Part shown: piece by piece, positions 49,720 to 58,293 of the stretch
Layout: every line of letters starts with the position of its first letter
How positions within the stretch are numbered: position 1 is the first letter of the stretch
From: Halobacillus_B rhizosphaerae
GTDB taxonomy: Bacteria; Bacillota; Bacilli; Bacillales; Halobacillaceae
Length of the DNA: 64,000 nt
Assembly: GCF_046719735.1 (NCBI RefSeq)
Contig: NZ_JAUTWQ010000010.1
Coordinates: forward strand, 124,001 to 188,000
Direction of reading: 5' to 3'
Notes under the pieces: model-generated
Told to the model about the DNA's origin: nothing
Database searches by the model: none
What the model saw: the letters and a program-made list of their open reading frames with translations, nothing else
Translations under genes and position numbers: made by a program

Positions 49720-49950
49720 TACTGATATGCCTCCTCTTTATTCCATCAATCACTGTCACCTATTGTAGCACTTTTTAATATTTCTTGGGTAGAATTCATA
49801 AAGTGTTCAAGTATCGGTTTGTTTTAATGACTTTCCTTATTCAGTGATTTTATATGTAATCATTGTTTGAAAGTTCGTTATTCCGCTAGAGCTCACTATT
49901 CTTGAAGATTCAGTTTCGAGATACTTCAGGTCCGTTGCCATAACAAGAGT

Positions 49951-50079
49951 GGGGTTGGATAGGAAATAACTCGCTTTCCTGCGGGGGAACTGGCAAGCCT
50001 CCTCAGTCGTTATCACTCCTTGCGGGGTCTCGCCTAGCTCCTTCTCCCGCGGGAGTCTCGCTATTTCCCATCCAACCCC
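49951..50079 (-). repeat. GC-rich palindromic intergenic repeat, copy 1
   Basis: About 129 bp. Terminal inverted repeats GGGGTTGGAT and ATCCAACCCC, extended by GGAAATA/TATTTCC. The core has CTCCCGCGGGAGTCTCG near its right end. On the minus strand the core motif GACTCCCGCGGGAG matches copy 2, so the copies are inverted relative to each other. Core modules of this kind (GGGAGACTCCYGCGGGA) recur between genes in many Bacillaceae. Confidence 0.75.
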
Positions 50080-50215
50080 TTTGTGTATAAAGTGAACGGA
50101 TATTTTCAACTGAAGGAAATTTGTCGCTCTACCTTTCTACACGCAATTAAATCGGAATTTTAGCAGCCATAAATTCTTTACATCTTCCTCTTTTAACTTA
50201 AGCGGATATGGAGCA

Positions 50216-50386
50216 GATTTCGAGAGCCACAATACAGCAAGGGGCGGAGGGGAACAGGGAGACTCCTGCGGGAAGAGAGTGCAGGATGAGACCCCGGAGA
50301 GCTTTGCTCGAGGAGGCTCATCGCGCGCCCGCGGAAAGCGAGTCGTTCCCCTCCGCCCCTACAATCTCAATAAAAGTCTCGAAATC
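50216..50386 (+). repeat. GC-rich palindromic intergenic repeat, copy 2
   Basis: Inner element 50241-50359 with 15-bp perfect arms GGGGCGGAGGGGAAC and GTTCCCCTCCGCCCC. The core has GGGAGACTCCTGCGGGA, GAGACCCC, GAGGAGGCTC and CCGCGGAAAGCGAGT. An outer inverted repeat GATTTCGAGA (50216-50225) and TCTCGAAATC (50377-50386) extends the palindrome to 171 bp. The whole unit should form a long hairpin as DNA cruciform or RNA. Confidence 0.8.
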
Positions 50387-50467
50387 GAGTCTTCCACAAT
50401 CCTGCCCAATACTTAAAGACTTGATTTATAACAGGTCTTCTGTATCTAAAGAGGTAATTATATTCCC

Positions 50468-50502
50468 AAAAAAAGAAGCTCCGCTTAGAGCAGAGCTTCT
50501 TA
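50468..50502 (-). terminator. Terminator after yvlD
   Basis: On the minus strand AAGAAGCTC pairs with GAGCTTCTT (with further pairing inside) and is followed by TTTTTT. Confidence 0.85.
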
Positions 50503-50507
50503 AAGGC

Positions 50508-50858
50508 TTACTTCATATCCTTGATTAAACTATTTAACACCAGGTTAATCAGCGAAATAACAATCGCTGCTAAAATGGCTGTGCCAAATCCGGCAATTTG
50601 GAAAGTACTGCCGAGCAAAGCGTCCGTTAATAACAGAGTAATCGCATTGATGACGAATAAAAACAGACCCAGCGAAATAATGGTAATGGGCAGTGTAAGG
50701 ACCACCAAGATTGGACGGACAATGGCATTTAAGATAGAAAGTATCAATCCTGCAAGTAAAGCTCCGCCGATTCCCTCGTACGTGATTCCTTCAAATAATT
50801 GACTTACTGCAATGATAGCTACTGCGTTTACTATAATATGCAATAACCAGCTTTTCAT
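50508..50858 (-). CDS. yvlD: Phage holin family IV membrane protein (YvlD)
   Basis: 116 aa with four hydrophobic segments (about 5-22, 29-46, 52-75, 83-110). This is the mycobacterial 4-TMS holin-like superfamily that includes B. subtilis YvlD. It is not phage-derived here: it sits beside a YvlB-like DUF4097 gene, as in the yvlABCD locus of B. subtilis, which responds to envelope stress. Function unknown. Confidence 0.88.
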   Translation of the reverse strand: MKSWLLHIIVNAVAIIAVSQLFEGITYEGIGGALLAGLILSILNAIVRPILVVLTLPITIISLGLFLFVINAITLLLTDALLGSTFQIAGFGTAILAAIVISLINLVLNSLIKDMK

Positions 50859-50902
50859 AAGATAAACACCAACTTTCTAGCTGAGAGTTCTTCGTTGTAT
50901 TT

Positions 50903-51931
50903 CTATATTTCTTTAGCAGGTATTAAGGTTACAGACCCTGTTTTTGTCTCTGCTTCTACATGATATGCATGAGGGTATTCTTCAAGTGCTTCGAATTCCA
51001 ATTGTTTACTAATGACTTCTTTTTTATTTTGGATAATTTTATAGTTTTCAAGTCGGCAGTCAATACTGCCAAAGCGCGTTTTTAAATTCCCGTCTATGCG
51101 CTGTTCCTTAGGCAGATGTACAATAATGCTTCCTGTGGTAGTTTTAAAAAAGCCGGTCTCCGTATGACTGCCGTTATTTTCTACCACCACACTGCCCGTT
51201 ACTGCAGAGGCATGATTTTTCGTAAAGTCTCCCTCCAGTTTAATCGAGCCGTTCACCGTATCAGCTTCACATTTATTATAGGAACCGTTTACGACTTGGA
51301 TCGAACCATTTACGGTTTCCATTTTACAAGTTTCTCCACTCATATCATTCAGGCGGATAGAGCCATTAGAGGACTTGGATTCCCAGTGATCACTCTCAAG
51401 TCCATAGGCATGGATGGAACCGTTAGAAAGCTTTGACTTAATAAATTCATAACGACGATTGGGGACAAAAAGCCGGACAATGGTTTTCATTCTCTTAGAG
51501 GGGCTGGAAAGTCGCAGAACATTATGATTGCTGTCAAACTGGCTATCCGCAAAGAAGCGCTCACGAGCTTCCTCTTCGTCTTTAGCTTGATAAACCTTCA
51601 CACGAAATTCAGCTTTTGCAAAATCCTGGTCCCATGTTTCTACATCTAAAGCGCCATTTACGATCGACACATCGATATCATTAAAATCATCCGCTTGAAT
51701 TTCTTTTACATGCTCAAACGTAAACGCTTCCCCAAAAGAAAGATCAAAATCAACATTTTTAATTTTTTCATAGGCTTCCCCGATAAATTCTTTCACACCG
51801 TATTTGCGAGTGGTTTTGGCATCAGCTGCTGGACCTTCTTCCTCTATGGCACTAAGAAGTTTAGCCCCTTCTTCTGCCGACACTATTCCTTCTTCAATCA
51901 TCTTTAAAATTCTCATACGTTCTTCTGACAT
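50903..51931 (-). CDS. DUF4097 protein with NGSI repeats (YvlB-like)
   Basis: 342 aa. The N-terminal 40 residues (MSEERMRILKMIEEGIVSAEEGAKLL) are the short helical domain common to YvlB-type proteins. From about residue 65 onward lies a DUF4097 beta-rich domain with a regular series of turns: SNGSIHAYG, SNGSIRLND, VNGSIQVVN, VNGSIKLEG, VTGSVVVEN, TTGSIIVHL, KTGSVTLIP. This suggests a beta-helix or beta-solenoid. No signal peptide or membrane segment. ATG 51931 is set by AAAGGAG 8 bases upstream. Forms a unit with yvlD, 44 bases downstream. Possible cytoplasmic sensor or anti-sigma partner in envelope stress; that role is inference. Confidence 0.85.
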   Translation of the reverse strand: MSEERMRILKMIEEGIVSAEEGAKLLSAIEEEGPAADAKTTRKYGVKEFIGEAYEKIKNVDFDLSFGEAFTFEHVKEIQADDFNDIDVSIVNGALDVETWDQDFAKAEFRVKVYQAKDEEEARERFFADSQFDSNHNVLRLSSPSKRMKTIVRLFVPNRRYEFIKSKLSNGSIHAYGLESDHWESKSSNGSIRLNDMSGETCKMETVNGSIQVVNGSYNKCEADTVNGSIKLEGDFTKNHASAVTGSVVVENNGSHTETGFFKTTTGSIIVHLPKEQRIDGNLKTRFGSIDCRLENYKIIQNKKEVISKQLEFEALEEYPHAYHVEAETKTGSVTLIPAKEI

Positions 51932-51993
51932 CGCTATCTCTCCTTTATTCTGCTCTAACCTAAGCTTTCCCTTAACTTTCCTATAAAAAACCC

Positions 51994-52038
51994 CAAAAAA
52001 AGGACACCTGAAGACAAGCAAAGCCTTCTAGGTGTCCG
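51994..52038 (-). terminator. Terminator after bshB2
   Basis: On the minus strand GGACACCT pairs with AGGTGTCC, a longer loop with internal pairing, then seven T residues. Confidence 0.85.
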
Positions 52039-52044
52039 GGCAAA

Positions 52045-52701
52045 TCAATCAAAAGAATAGCGGTAGAAGCGTTCTTTCTTCATCCGAGCTTCTTGTTCGG
52101 ATTTTTTATCATGGTTCTCAATCAAACTCAACACTCCATCTGCTTGAGACAAATGAGCTTTAATGGCGGCAAGCTTTTTATCCCAGTAGGGTTCAATATC
52201 ATTCATGATATCAGGCTCTCCTAAGTCATCTTCGTGCCGATTAGATATCGCATGCATCCACACTTCCGGGCGCTGCTCCGGATTCATTTGTTCGATAGCT
52301 TTCACAACTCCAGCACCTAAGGCATCGTGATCCGGGTGAACCGCATAACCAGGGTAATGGGTAATAATCAATGAAGGTTCAAGAGCCTCGATCCTTTCCT
52401 GTAAATGCCGGGCGAGCTGATCAATGGGTTCAAATTCAAGGGTTTTATCGCGGTACCCTAATAGTTCCACTTGAATGTCCAATTTTTTTGCTGCTTCTGA
52501 GAGCTCCTCTTTTCGAAAGGAAGATAACGTTTCCCGATTAGCAAATACGGGGTTTCCCATATTTCTTCCCATCTCTCCTAACGTGCCGCAGAGATAAGTG
52601 ACAGGGATACCTTCTTCTCTGAATTTGCTAATAGTCCCCGATGCCCCGAAAGATTCGTCATCTGGATGCGGAAATATAACAACTACGTGCTGATTACTCA
52701 T
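52045..52701 (-). CDS. bshB2: Bacillithiol biosynthesis deacetylase BshB2
   Basis: 219 aa PIG-L/LmbE zinc deacetylase. Zinc ligands in FPHPDDESFGASG (near 10-17) and a second site HPDHDALGAG. Removes acetyl from GlcNAc-malate in bacillithiol synthesis, and may also act in bacillithiol conjugate turnover. It overlaps yojF by 8 bases, as with B. subtilis yojG/yojF. The start is ATG 52701 (MSNQHVVVIFPHPDDE); the site AAGGCGAT is weak, consistent with translational coupling to yojF. Confidence 0.92.
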   Translation of the reverse strand: MSNQHVVVIFPHPDDESFGASGTISKFREEGIPVTYLCGTLGEMGRNMGNPVFANRETLSSFRKEELSEAAKKLDIQVELLGYRDKTLEFEPIDQLARHLQERIEALEPSLIITHYPGYAVHPDHDALGAGVVKAIEQMNPEQRPEVWMHAISNRHEDDLGEPDIMNDIEPYWDKKLAAIKAHLSQADGVLSLIENHDKKSEQEARMKKERFYRYSFD

Positions 52702-53065
52702 TTTGATCGCCTTCATGTGAAAAAGGGGTTTCACTTATCTCAAGTGCTACCATTAAGCGGCCTTCACGGTCATGACCAGCCATAAGCAGCCGGTCTTTAT
52801 CATCAATTTCGTAATCGGTCACACCTTCTGCATATACCCATCCTAAGTCCAGCTTCAGCCCCACGCGAAAGGACCCGCCAGTGCTGACAATTTTACCATG
52901 TTGATAGCTTACTTGAGCATTTCTTATGAATGCACCTACATTATAGGCTTCTTCATCAAAATGGCTGGCATAAGCTCCATTCGTTGTTTCAAGGTGTACA
53001 TACACTTGTTTATTAGCTAAATCATTAATCTTATTTTGCACTTTTTCCTGTTCAATTAACTTCAT
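52694..53065 (-). CDS. yojF: YojF family protein (DUF1806)
   Basis: 123 aa soluble protein, YojF/DUF1806 family, almost always found directly upstream of bshB2. Segments such as VYVHLETTNGAYASHF and GSFRVGLKLDLGWVYAEGVTDYEID fit that family. Its role is unknown; the tight coupling suggests it works with BshB2. GGGAGG lies upstream of ATG 53065. A short inverted repeat (GTTAAAC/GTTTAAC) lies in the 68-base gap to uvrA. Confidence 0.87.
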   Translation of the reverse strand: MKLIEQEKVQNKINDLANKQVYVHLETTNGAYASHFDEEAYNVGAFIRNAQVSYQHGKIVSTGGSFRVGLKLDLGWVYAEGVTDYEIDDKDRLLMAGHDREGRLMVALEISETPFSHEGDQNE

Positions 53066-53133
53066 CCTAGAAACCTCCCGTTAAACATCTCTCGTTTAAC
53101 GATACTTTAAAACGAGTCCTACCGTCAAAACAT

Positions 53134-56010
53134 CTACTTGCTCGATATCTTTTCTTTTGCTTTCACTTGGTTATCCATACGCTTTCGATCTCTCTCAAGA
53201 ACTGGCTTTAAATACTTACCGGTGTAAGATCCTTTCGTTTCACCAATTTTCTCAGGAGTACCTGTGGCGATGATTTTTCCGCCTTTTTCTCCGCCTTCAG
53301 GACCTAAATCAATAATGTGATCCGCTTCTTTAATCACATCAAGATTGTGTTCAATAATCAATACACTGTCCCCATTTTCGACGAGACGCTGAAGCACTTG
53401 CAGCAGACGGGAAATATCATCAACATGCAAGCCAGTCGTTGGCTCGTCAAGAATGTAAAAGGATTTACCGTTGGATCGCCGGTGAAGTTCACTGGCAAGT
53501 TTTACTCGCTGCGCTTCCCCACCGGATAAAGTCGTTGCCGGCTGGCCAAGCTTAATATATTCCAGACCTACGTCTGCGACTGTTTGCAGCTTACGTTTAA
53601 TCTTAGGAATATTAGCAAAAAAGTCCAGAGCTTCTTCAATGGTCATGCCCAGCACATCGGAAATGCTTTTTCCTTTATACTTAACTTCTAATGTCTCTCT
53701 GTTATAGCGTTTCCCATTACAAACTTCACAGGGAACATATACATCAGGCAGGAAGTGCATTTCAATCTTGATGATCCCATCACCGCGGCAGGCTTCGCAG
53801 CGTCCGCCTTTAACATTAAAGCTGAATCTGCCTTTTTTATAACCACGAATTTTCGCTTCATTTGTTTGGGCGAACACATCCCGAATATCATCGAAGACAC
53901 CAGTATAAGTGGCAGGATTGGAACGCGGCGTCCGGCCAATTGGTGACTGGTCAATATCAATCACTTTTTCAAGCTGATCAATTCCCTCTATCGTTTCATG
54001 TTTTCCTGGCTTTTGTTTACCATTATGAAGTTTCATGGATAAGGACTTGTATAATATTTCGTTAATTAAAGTACTCTTGCCTGATCCGGATACACCGGTT
54101 ACGGCTGTAAACAAGCCCAGAGGAATACGAGCATTTACTTTTTTCAAGTTATTTTCTTCTGCTTTTTTAATGGTGAGATAACGGCCGTCCGGCTTTCTTC
54201 GTTTAGCGGGCAGCGGGATAAACCTATCCCCAGACAAATACTGGCCAGTTAAAGACTTCTTACTCCGCATAACTTGTTTAGGCGTACCCTGGGTAACAAT
54301 ATTTCCCCCATGAGCCCCGGCGCCAGGTCCTATATCAATTAAATAGTCAGCAGCAAGCATTGTGTCTTCATCGTGTTCGACTACGATCAGCGTGTTATCT
54401 AAATCACGCATCCTTTTTAACGTATTAATCAGCCGGTCGTTATCCCTCTGGTGAAGTCCGATAGAAGGCTCATCCAGCACATAGAGAACGCCGGTGAGAG
54501 CAGAGCCAATTTGCGTAGCCAGCCTGATTCTCTGCGCTTCACCGCCGGATAAAGTTCCAGCCGAACGCGAAAGAGTCAAGTAATCCAAACCAACGTTCGC
54601 AAGGAAACTCAGACGTTCGCAAATTTCTTTAAGAATCATGCGGGCAATGGTTCTCTCTTTTTCCGTCAGTTCTACTCCTTCAAAGAACTCTTTAGCTTCC
54701 GTAACCGAGAAGTCTGTGGTTACACCGATGTGTTTTCCGTTAATCCGAACAGCTAATGCTTCTTCATTCAAGCGATTTCCCTTACACTTCGGGCATGGCT
54801 TCTGGGTCATATATTTTTCCATTTGTTCACGGATAAAGTCTGATCCCGTTTCTCTATAGCGACGGGAAATATTGGGGATGACTCCTTCAAAGAAGATTTC
54901 ATTTTCCCGGACTTTACCGAAATCATTTTCATACCGGAAATGAATTTTTTCTTCTCCGCTGCCATATAAAATCCGTTCTAACACTTTCTTCGGAATATCT
55001 TTGATCGGCTGGTCCATATCAATGCCATAATGCTTGCACACACTTTTAAGCAGTTGAGGATAGTACTGAGAACTCGTCGGCTCCCAGGCAGAGATGGCGT
55101 GCTGATTTAAAGATTTGGACCAATCAGGAATTACAAGGTCGATGTCCACCTCAAGCTGGGTACCCAAACCATCACAGCGGTTGCAGGCTCCGTAAGGACT
55201 ATTAAATGAAAACATTCTCGGTTCTAATTCACTTACAGAAAATCCACAAATCGGACAGGCATGATGTTCACTGAACATGAGTTCTTCTTCACCGATTACA
55301 TCAACAACTGTATGGCCTCCGCCTAGATTCAGAGAAGTCTCTAAAGAGTCTGACAAGCGGCCTTCTACGCCATCCTTCACAACAATTCGGTCCACGACTA
55401 CTTCAATAGAGTGTTTCTTGTTTTTCTCTAAGTTTATTTCCTCGGAAATTTCACGCATTTCCCCGTCTACTCTTAGCCTGATATAGCCTTCCTTTTGCAG
55501 CTGTTCAAAAACCTTCACATGCTCTCCTTTGCGTCCAGATACAACCGGCGCCAGGATTTGCATTTTCGTTCGTTCAGGATATTCAAGAATCCGGTCGACC
55601 ATCTGCTGAACGGTTTGGGAACTAATTTCAATTCCGTGGTTTGGACATGTTGGTCTGCCGATTCGAGCAAACAACAGACGTAAATAATCATAAATTTCCG
55701 TTACTGTACCCACTGTAGAACGGGGGTTTCTGCTCGTAGTTTTCTGATCTATAGAGATCGCCGGGGATAACCCTTCGATGGAATCTACATCTGGTTTGTC
55801 CATTTGCCCCAGGAACTGGCGGGCATAGGCACTCAGAGATTCTACATACCGTCTCTGTCCTTCAGCGTAGATGGTGTCAAACGCAAGCGAAGACTTCCCT
55901 GATCCGGACAGCCCAGTCATTACGACTAATTTATTCTTAGGAATATCAATATCGATATTTTTTAAGTTATGTGCTCTGGCTCCTTTAATGCTAATATGCT
56001 TGCTGGCCAT
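53134..56010 (-). CDS. uvrA: Excinuclease ABC subunit A
   Basis: 958 aa, two ABC ATPase modules. Walker A GLSGSGKSS (about 32-40) and GVSGSGKST (about 640), ABC signatures LSGGEAQRIRLA and LSGGEAQRVKLA, and zinc modules CPICGFSVSELEPRMFSFNSPYGAC-type and CEACRGDG...CEVCNGKRY. Recognises DNA damage and loads UvrB. Seven bases after uvrB; shares its LexA-controlled promoter. Confidence 0.98.
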   Translation of the reverse strand: MASKHISIKGARAHNLKNIDIDIPKNKLVVMTGLSGSGKSSLAFDTIYAEGQRRYVESLSAYARQFLGQMDKPDVDSIEGLSPAISIDQKTTSRNPRSTVGTVTEIYDYLRLLFARIGRPTCPNHGIEISSQTVQQMVDRILEYPERTKMQILAPVVSGRKGEHVKVFEQLQKEGYIRLRVDGEMREISEEINLEKNKKHSIEVVVDRIVVKDGVEGRLSDSLETSLNLGGGHTVVDVIGEEELMFSEHHACPICGFSVSELEPRMFSFNSPYGACNRCDGLGTQLEVDIDLVIPDWSKSLNQHAISAWEPTSSQYYPQLLKSVCKHYGIDMDQPIKDIPKKVLERILYGSGEEKIHFRYENDFGKVRENEIFFEGVIPNISRRYRETGSDFIREQMEKYMTQKPCPKCKGNRLNEEALAVRINGKHIGVTTDFSVTEAKEFFEGVELTEKERTIARMILKEICERLSFLANVGLDYLTLSRSAGTLSGGEAQRIRLATQIGSALTGVLYVLDEPSIGLHQRDNDRLINTLKRMRDLDNTLIVVEHDEDTMLAADYLIDIGPGAGAHGGNIVTQGTPKQVMRSKKSLTGQYLSGDRFIPLPAKRRKPDGRYLTIKKAEENNLKKVNARIPLGLFTAVTGVSGSGKSTLINEILYKSLSMKLHNGKQKPGKHETIEGIDQLEKVIDIDQSPIGRTPRSNPATYTGVFDDIRDVFAQTNEAKIRGYKKGRFSFNVKGGRCEACRGDGIIKIEMHFLPDVYVPCEVCNGKRYNRETLEVKYKGKSISDVLGMTIEEALDFFANIPKIKRKLQTVADVGLEYIKLGQPATTLSGGEAQRVKLASELHRRSNGKSFYILDEPTTGLHVDDISRLLQVLQRLVENGDSVLIIEHNLDVIKEADHIIDLGPEGGEKGGKIIATGTPEKIGETKGSYTGKYLKPVLERDRKRMDNQVKAKEKISSK

Positions 56011-56017
56011 AAAGTGC

Positions 56018-57997
56018 TCATCCTTCCGCTTTTAGTTCCAAAATTATATCTCTCAGTTCGGCTGCCTTCTCGAAATCCAGATCCCTGGCAGCTTGTTTCA
56101 TCTCTGTCTCGAGGTTATCCACTAGTTCCCCACGCTCTTTCTTAGTCATCTCTGAAGGTTTTTTCCCTGTTTCATATGACGCCTCTTCTTCAGCAGCAGT
56201 AGTAGCTTTAATGACATCCCTAATCTCTTTATTAATCGTTGTCGGAGTAATGCCATGCTCTTCATTATAGGCAATCTGCTTTTCACGGCGCCGGTAGGTT
56301 TCATCAATAGCAAACTGCATAGATTTCGTGATTTTATCCGCATACATAATCACTTGGCCGTTTTGGTTACGTGCAGCCCGGCCGATCGTCTGAATTAACG
56401 AGCGGTCAGAGCGCAGAAATCCTTCTTTATCCGCATCAAGAATCGTCACGAGCGAAACTTCAGGAATATCCAACCCTTCCCTTAAGAGGTTAATTCCAAT
56501 TAAAACATCATATTTTCCTCTTCTTAAATCACGGATAATTTCTATCCGTTCCAGTGTTTTAATTTCTGAGTGTAAATAAGCGACCTTAATACCAAGTTCC
56601 TTTAAGTAATCCGTTAAGTCTTCTGACATTTTCTTAGTTAAGGTAGTGACCAGCACTCGTTCATTACGTTCACTGCGCTTATTAATCTCTCCGATTAAGT
56701 CATCAATTTGACCATGGATCGGTCTGATATCTATTTCCGGATCCAATAAACCAGTTGGACGGATAATTTGTTCAGTGACTCGCGGTGTATGTTCTAACTC
56801 GTAAGGACCGGGTGTTGCGGACACATACGTAATTTGATTGATATGATCTTCAAATTCTTCAAACCTGAGCGGCCGGTTGTCAAGAGCAGACGGCAGGCGG
56901 AATCCGTGGTCGACGAGCACCTGTTTACGAGCTTTATCCCCGTTAAACATTCCTCGAACCTGAGGAAGGGTAACGTGAGATTCATCTGCCATAATCAAGA
57001 AATCATCTGGAAAATAGTCAAGCAGGGTATAAGGAGTGGCCCCCTTTTCCCGGAAAGTTAGATGACGTGAGTAGTTCTCAATACCCGAACAGAAACCCAT
57101 TTCATTCATCATTTCCAGATCATAGTTGGTCCGCTGTTCGATCCGCTGAGCTTCCAGCAATTTATTTTCATCCTTCAATTCTTTGACGCGGACGTTTAAT
57201 TCTTCTTCTATATTTTTAATAGCTTTTTTCAATTTCGCTTCCCGCGTTACGAAGTGAGAGGCAGGGAATATGGCAACATGTTCACGGTCACCAACGATTT
57301 CCCCTGTAAGCACATCTACTTCTCTGATTCGATCAATTTCATCTCCGAAAAATTCAACGCGCATCGCATGGTCTTCTCTAGAAGCAGGGATAATCTCTAC
57401 AGAATCCCCTCTTACTCTAAAGGTACCACGCTGAAAGTCGATATCATTTCTAGCGTACTGAATATCTACCAGATTACGCAGCAATTCATCGCGGTCTTTC
57501 TCCATGCCGGTCCGAATCGAGAGAACCTGGCTGCGGTATTCGTCAGGAGAACCCAGGCCATATATGCAGGAAACACTGGCTACTATGATCACATCGTTTC
57601 TTTCAAATAATGAGGACGTTGCCGAGTGGCGGAGTTTATCTATTTCATCATTAATGCTCGCATCTTTTTCGATAAACGTATCCGATGATGGCACGTAAGC
57701 TTCCGGTTGATAATAATCGTAATAGCTTACAAAATATTCGACTGCATTATTAGGAAAGAACTCTTTAAATTCACTGTATAATTGACCTGCCAATGTTTTG
57801 TTATGGGCGATAATAAGAGTTGGCTTGTTCACTTGCTGGATCACATTAGACATGGTAAACGTTTTACCTGTACCTGTTGCACCCAATAATGTCTGATGCT
57901 TTTCACCTTTATTGATGCCGTCCACAAGCTCTTTGATAGCTTTAGGCTGATCTCCCTGCGGCGAATACTGGGATACCAATTCAAATTGATTCTCCAT
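56018..57997 (-). CDS. uvrB: Excinuclease ABC subunit B
   Basis: 659 aa helicase-like protein. Walker A GATGTGKTFT (about 39-48), the beta-hairpin YYDYYQPEAYVPSSDTF that clamps the DNA strand, DESHVTLPQ (Walker B region), motif VI QTIGRAARN, and the C-terminal UVR domain (DLETEMKQAARDLDFEKAAELRD) that binds UvrC. First gene of the uvrB-uvrA operon with a LexA box at the promoter. Confidence 0.98.
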   Translation of the reverse strand: MENQFELVSQYSPQGDQPKAIKELVDGINKGEKHQTLLGATGTGKTFTMSNVIQQVNKPTLIIAHNKTLAGQLYSEFKEFFPNNAVEYFVSYYDYYQPEAYVPSSDTFIEKDASINDEIDKLRHSATSSLFERNDVIIVASVSCIYGLGSPDEYRSQVLSIRTGMEKDRDELLRNLVDIQYARNDIDFQRGTFRVRGDSVEIIPASREDHAMRVEFFGDEIDRIREVDVLTGEIVGDREHVAIFPASHFVTREAKLKKAIKNIEEELNVRVKELKDENKLLEAQRIEQRTNYDLEMMNEMGFCSGIENYSRHLTFREKGATPYTLLDYFPDDFLIMADESHVTLPQVRGMFNGDKARKQVLVDHGFRLPSALDNRPLRFEEFEDHINQITYVSATPGPYELEHTPRVTEQIIRPTGLLDPEIDIRPIHGQIDDLIGEINKRSERNERVLVTTLTKKMSEDLTDYLKELGIKVAYLHSEIKTLERIEIIRDLRRGKYDVLIGINLLREGLDIPEVSLVTILDADKEGFLRSDRSLIQTIGRAARNQNGQVIMYADKITKSMQFAIDETYRRREKQIAYNEEHGITPTTINKEIRDVIKATTAAEEEASYETGKKPSEMTKKERGELVDNLETEMKQAARDLDFEKAAELRDIILELKAEG

Positions 57998-58043
57998 GAC
58001 GACCCCTCCGTTCCTAACTAATTCATCATTAGTTTACCACAAT

Positions 58044-58072
58044 ATTTTAACATTCTAACATGAAACGAACAA
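58044..58072 (-). promoter_or_regulatory. uvrBA promoter, sigma-A type
   Basis: -35 TTGTTC (58072-58067), 17-base spacer, -10 TAAAAT (58049-58044) on the minus strand, 47 bases before uvrB. The -35 lies inside the LexA box. Confidence 0.75.
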
Positions 58073-58079
58073 ACATTCG
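58066..58079 (-). promoter_or_regulatory. LexA (DinR) box of uvrBA
   Basis: CGAATGTTTGTTCG on the minus strand, one mismatch from CGAAC-N4-GTTCG. It covers the -35 box, so LexA should repress until DNA damage. Confidence 0.8.
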
Positions 58080-58122
58080 GTTTCAGGATTTGAAGAACTT
58101 TATGACCTTTATGAATTTCAAT

Positions 58123-58169
58123 TAAAAAAGAAAACCTGAACCGTGACATTTCAACGGTTCAGGTTTTCT
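58123..58169 (-). terminator. Terminator of the phosphorelay operon
   Basis: On the minus strand AGAAAACCTGAACCGT pairs perfectly with its complement (16 bp, 9-base loop) and is followed by TTTTT. It is 125 bases beyond the stop of the hybrid kinase gene. Confidence 0.85.
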
Positions 58170-58293
58170 GCATTCTTCATAAATAGAGGCCGCAAATCAA
58201 CATTTGAGGTCGTATCGCCTGCTTAGACGTGCGATGTTTTCCATGTGCCTAATTAACCCTCTTCTTCCACTATCCACCTGTTCTCGATGCGAG

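Larger units (their letters stand above)
49720..50507. other. 788-bp non-coding region with two palindromic repeats
   Basis: The longest gene-free stretch. It holds two GC-rich repeats (49951-50079, 50241-50359) and the yvlD terminator (50468-50502). The rest is AT-rich without ORFs. Apparent reading frames through the repeats are artefacts of their high GC content. Confidence 0.7.

Noticed and set aside
49837..50109. 90-aa minus-strand reading frame with WEIARLPREKELGET
   Set aside because: It lies almost wholly in the palindromic repeat; GC-rich repeats generate such open frames, and no ribosome binding site precedes it.
50208..50528. 106-aa plus-strand reading frame rich in Arg and Glu
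   Set aside because: It reads through the second repeat copy and the yvlD terminator; not protein-like.
50508..50858. Phage remnant, because the protein belongs to a holin-like family
   Set aside because: No other phage genes are near, and the gene is chromosomal yvlD beside its usual DUF4097 partner.
53082..53104. Inverted repeat GTTAAAC/GTTTAAC as a uvrA terminator
   Set aside because: Weak AT-rich stem without a T run on the minus strand; may belong to the yojF promoter region.
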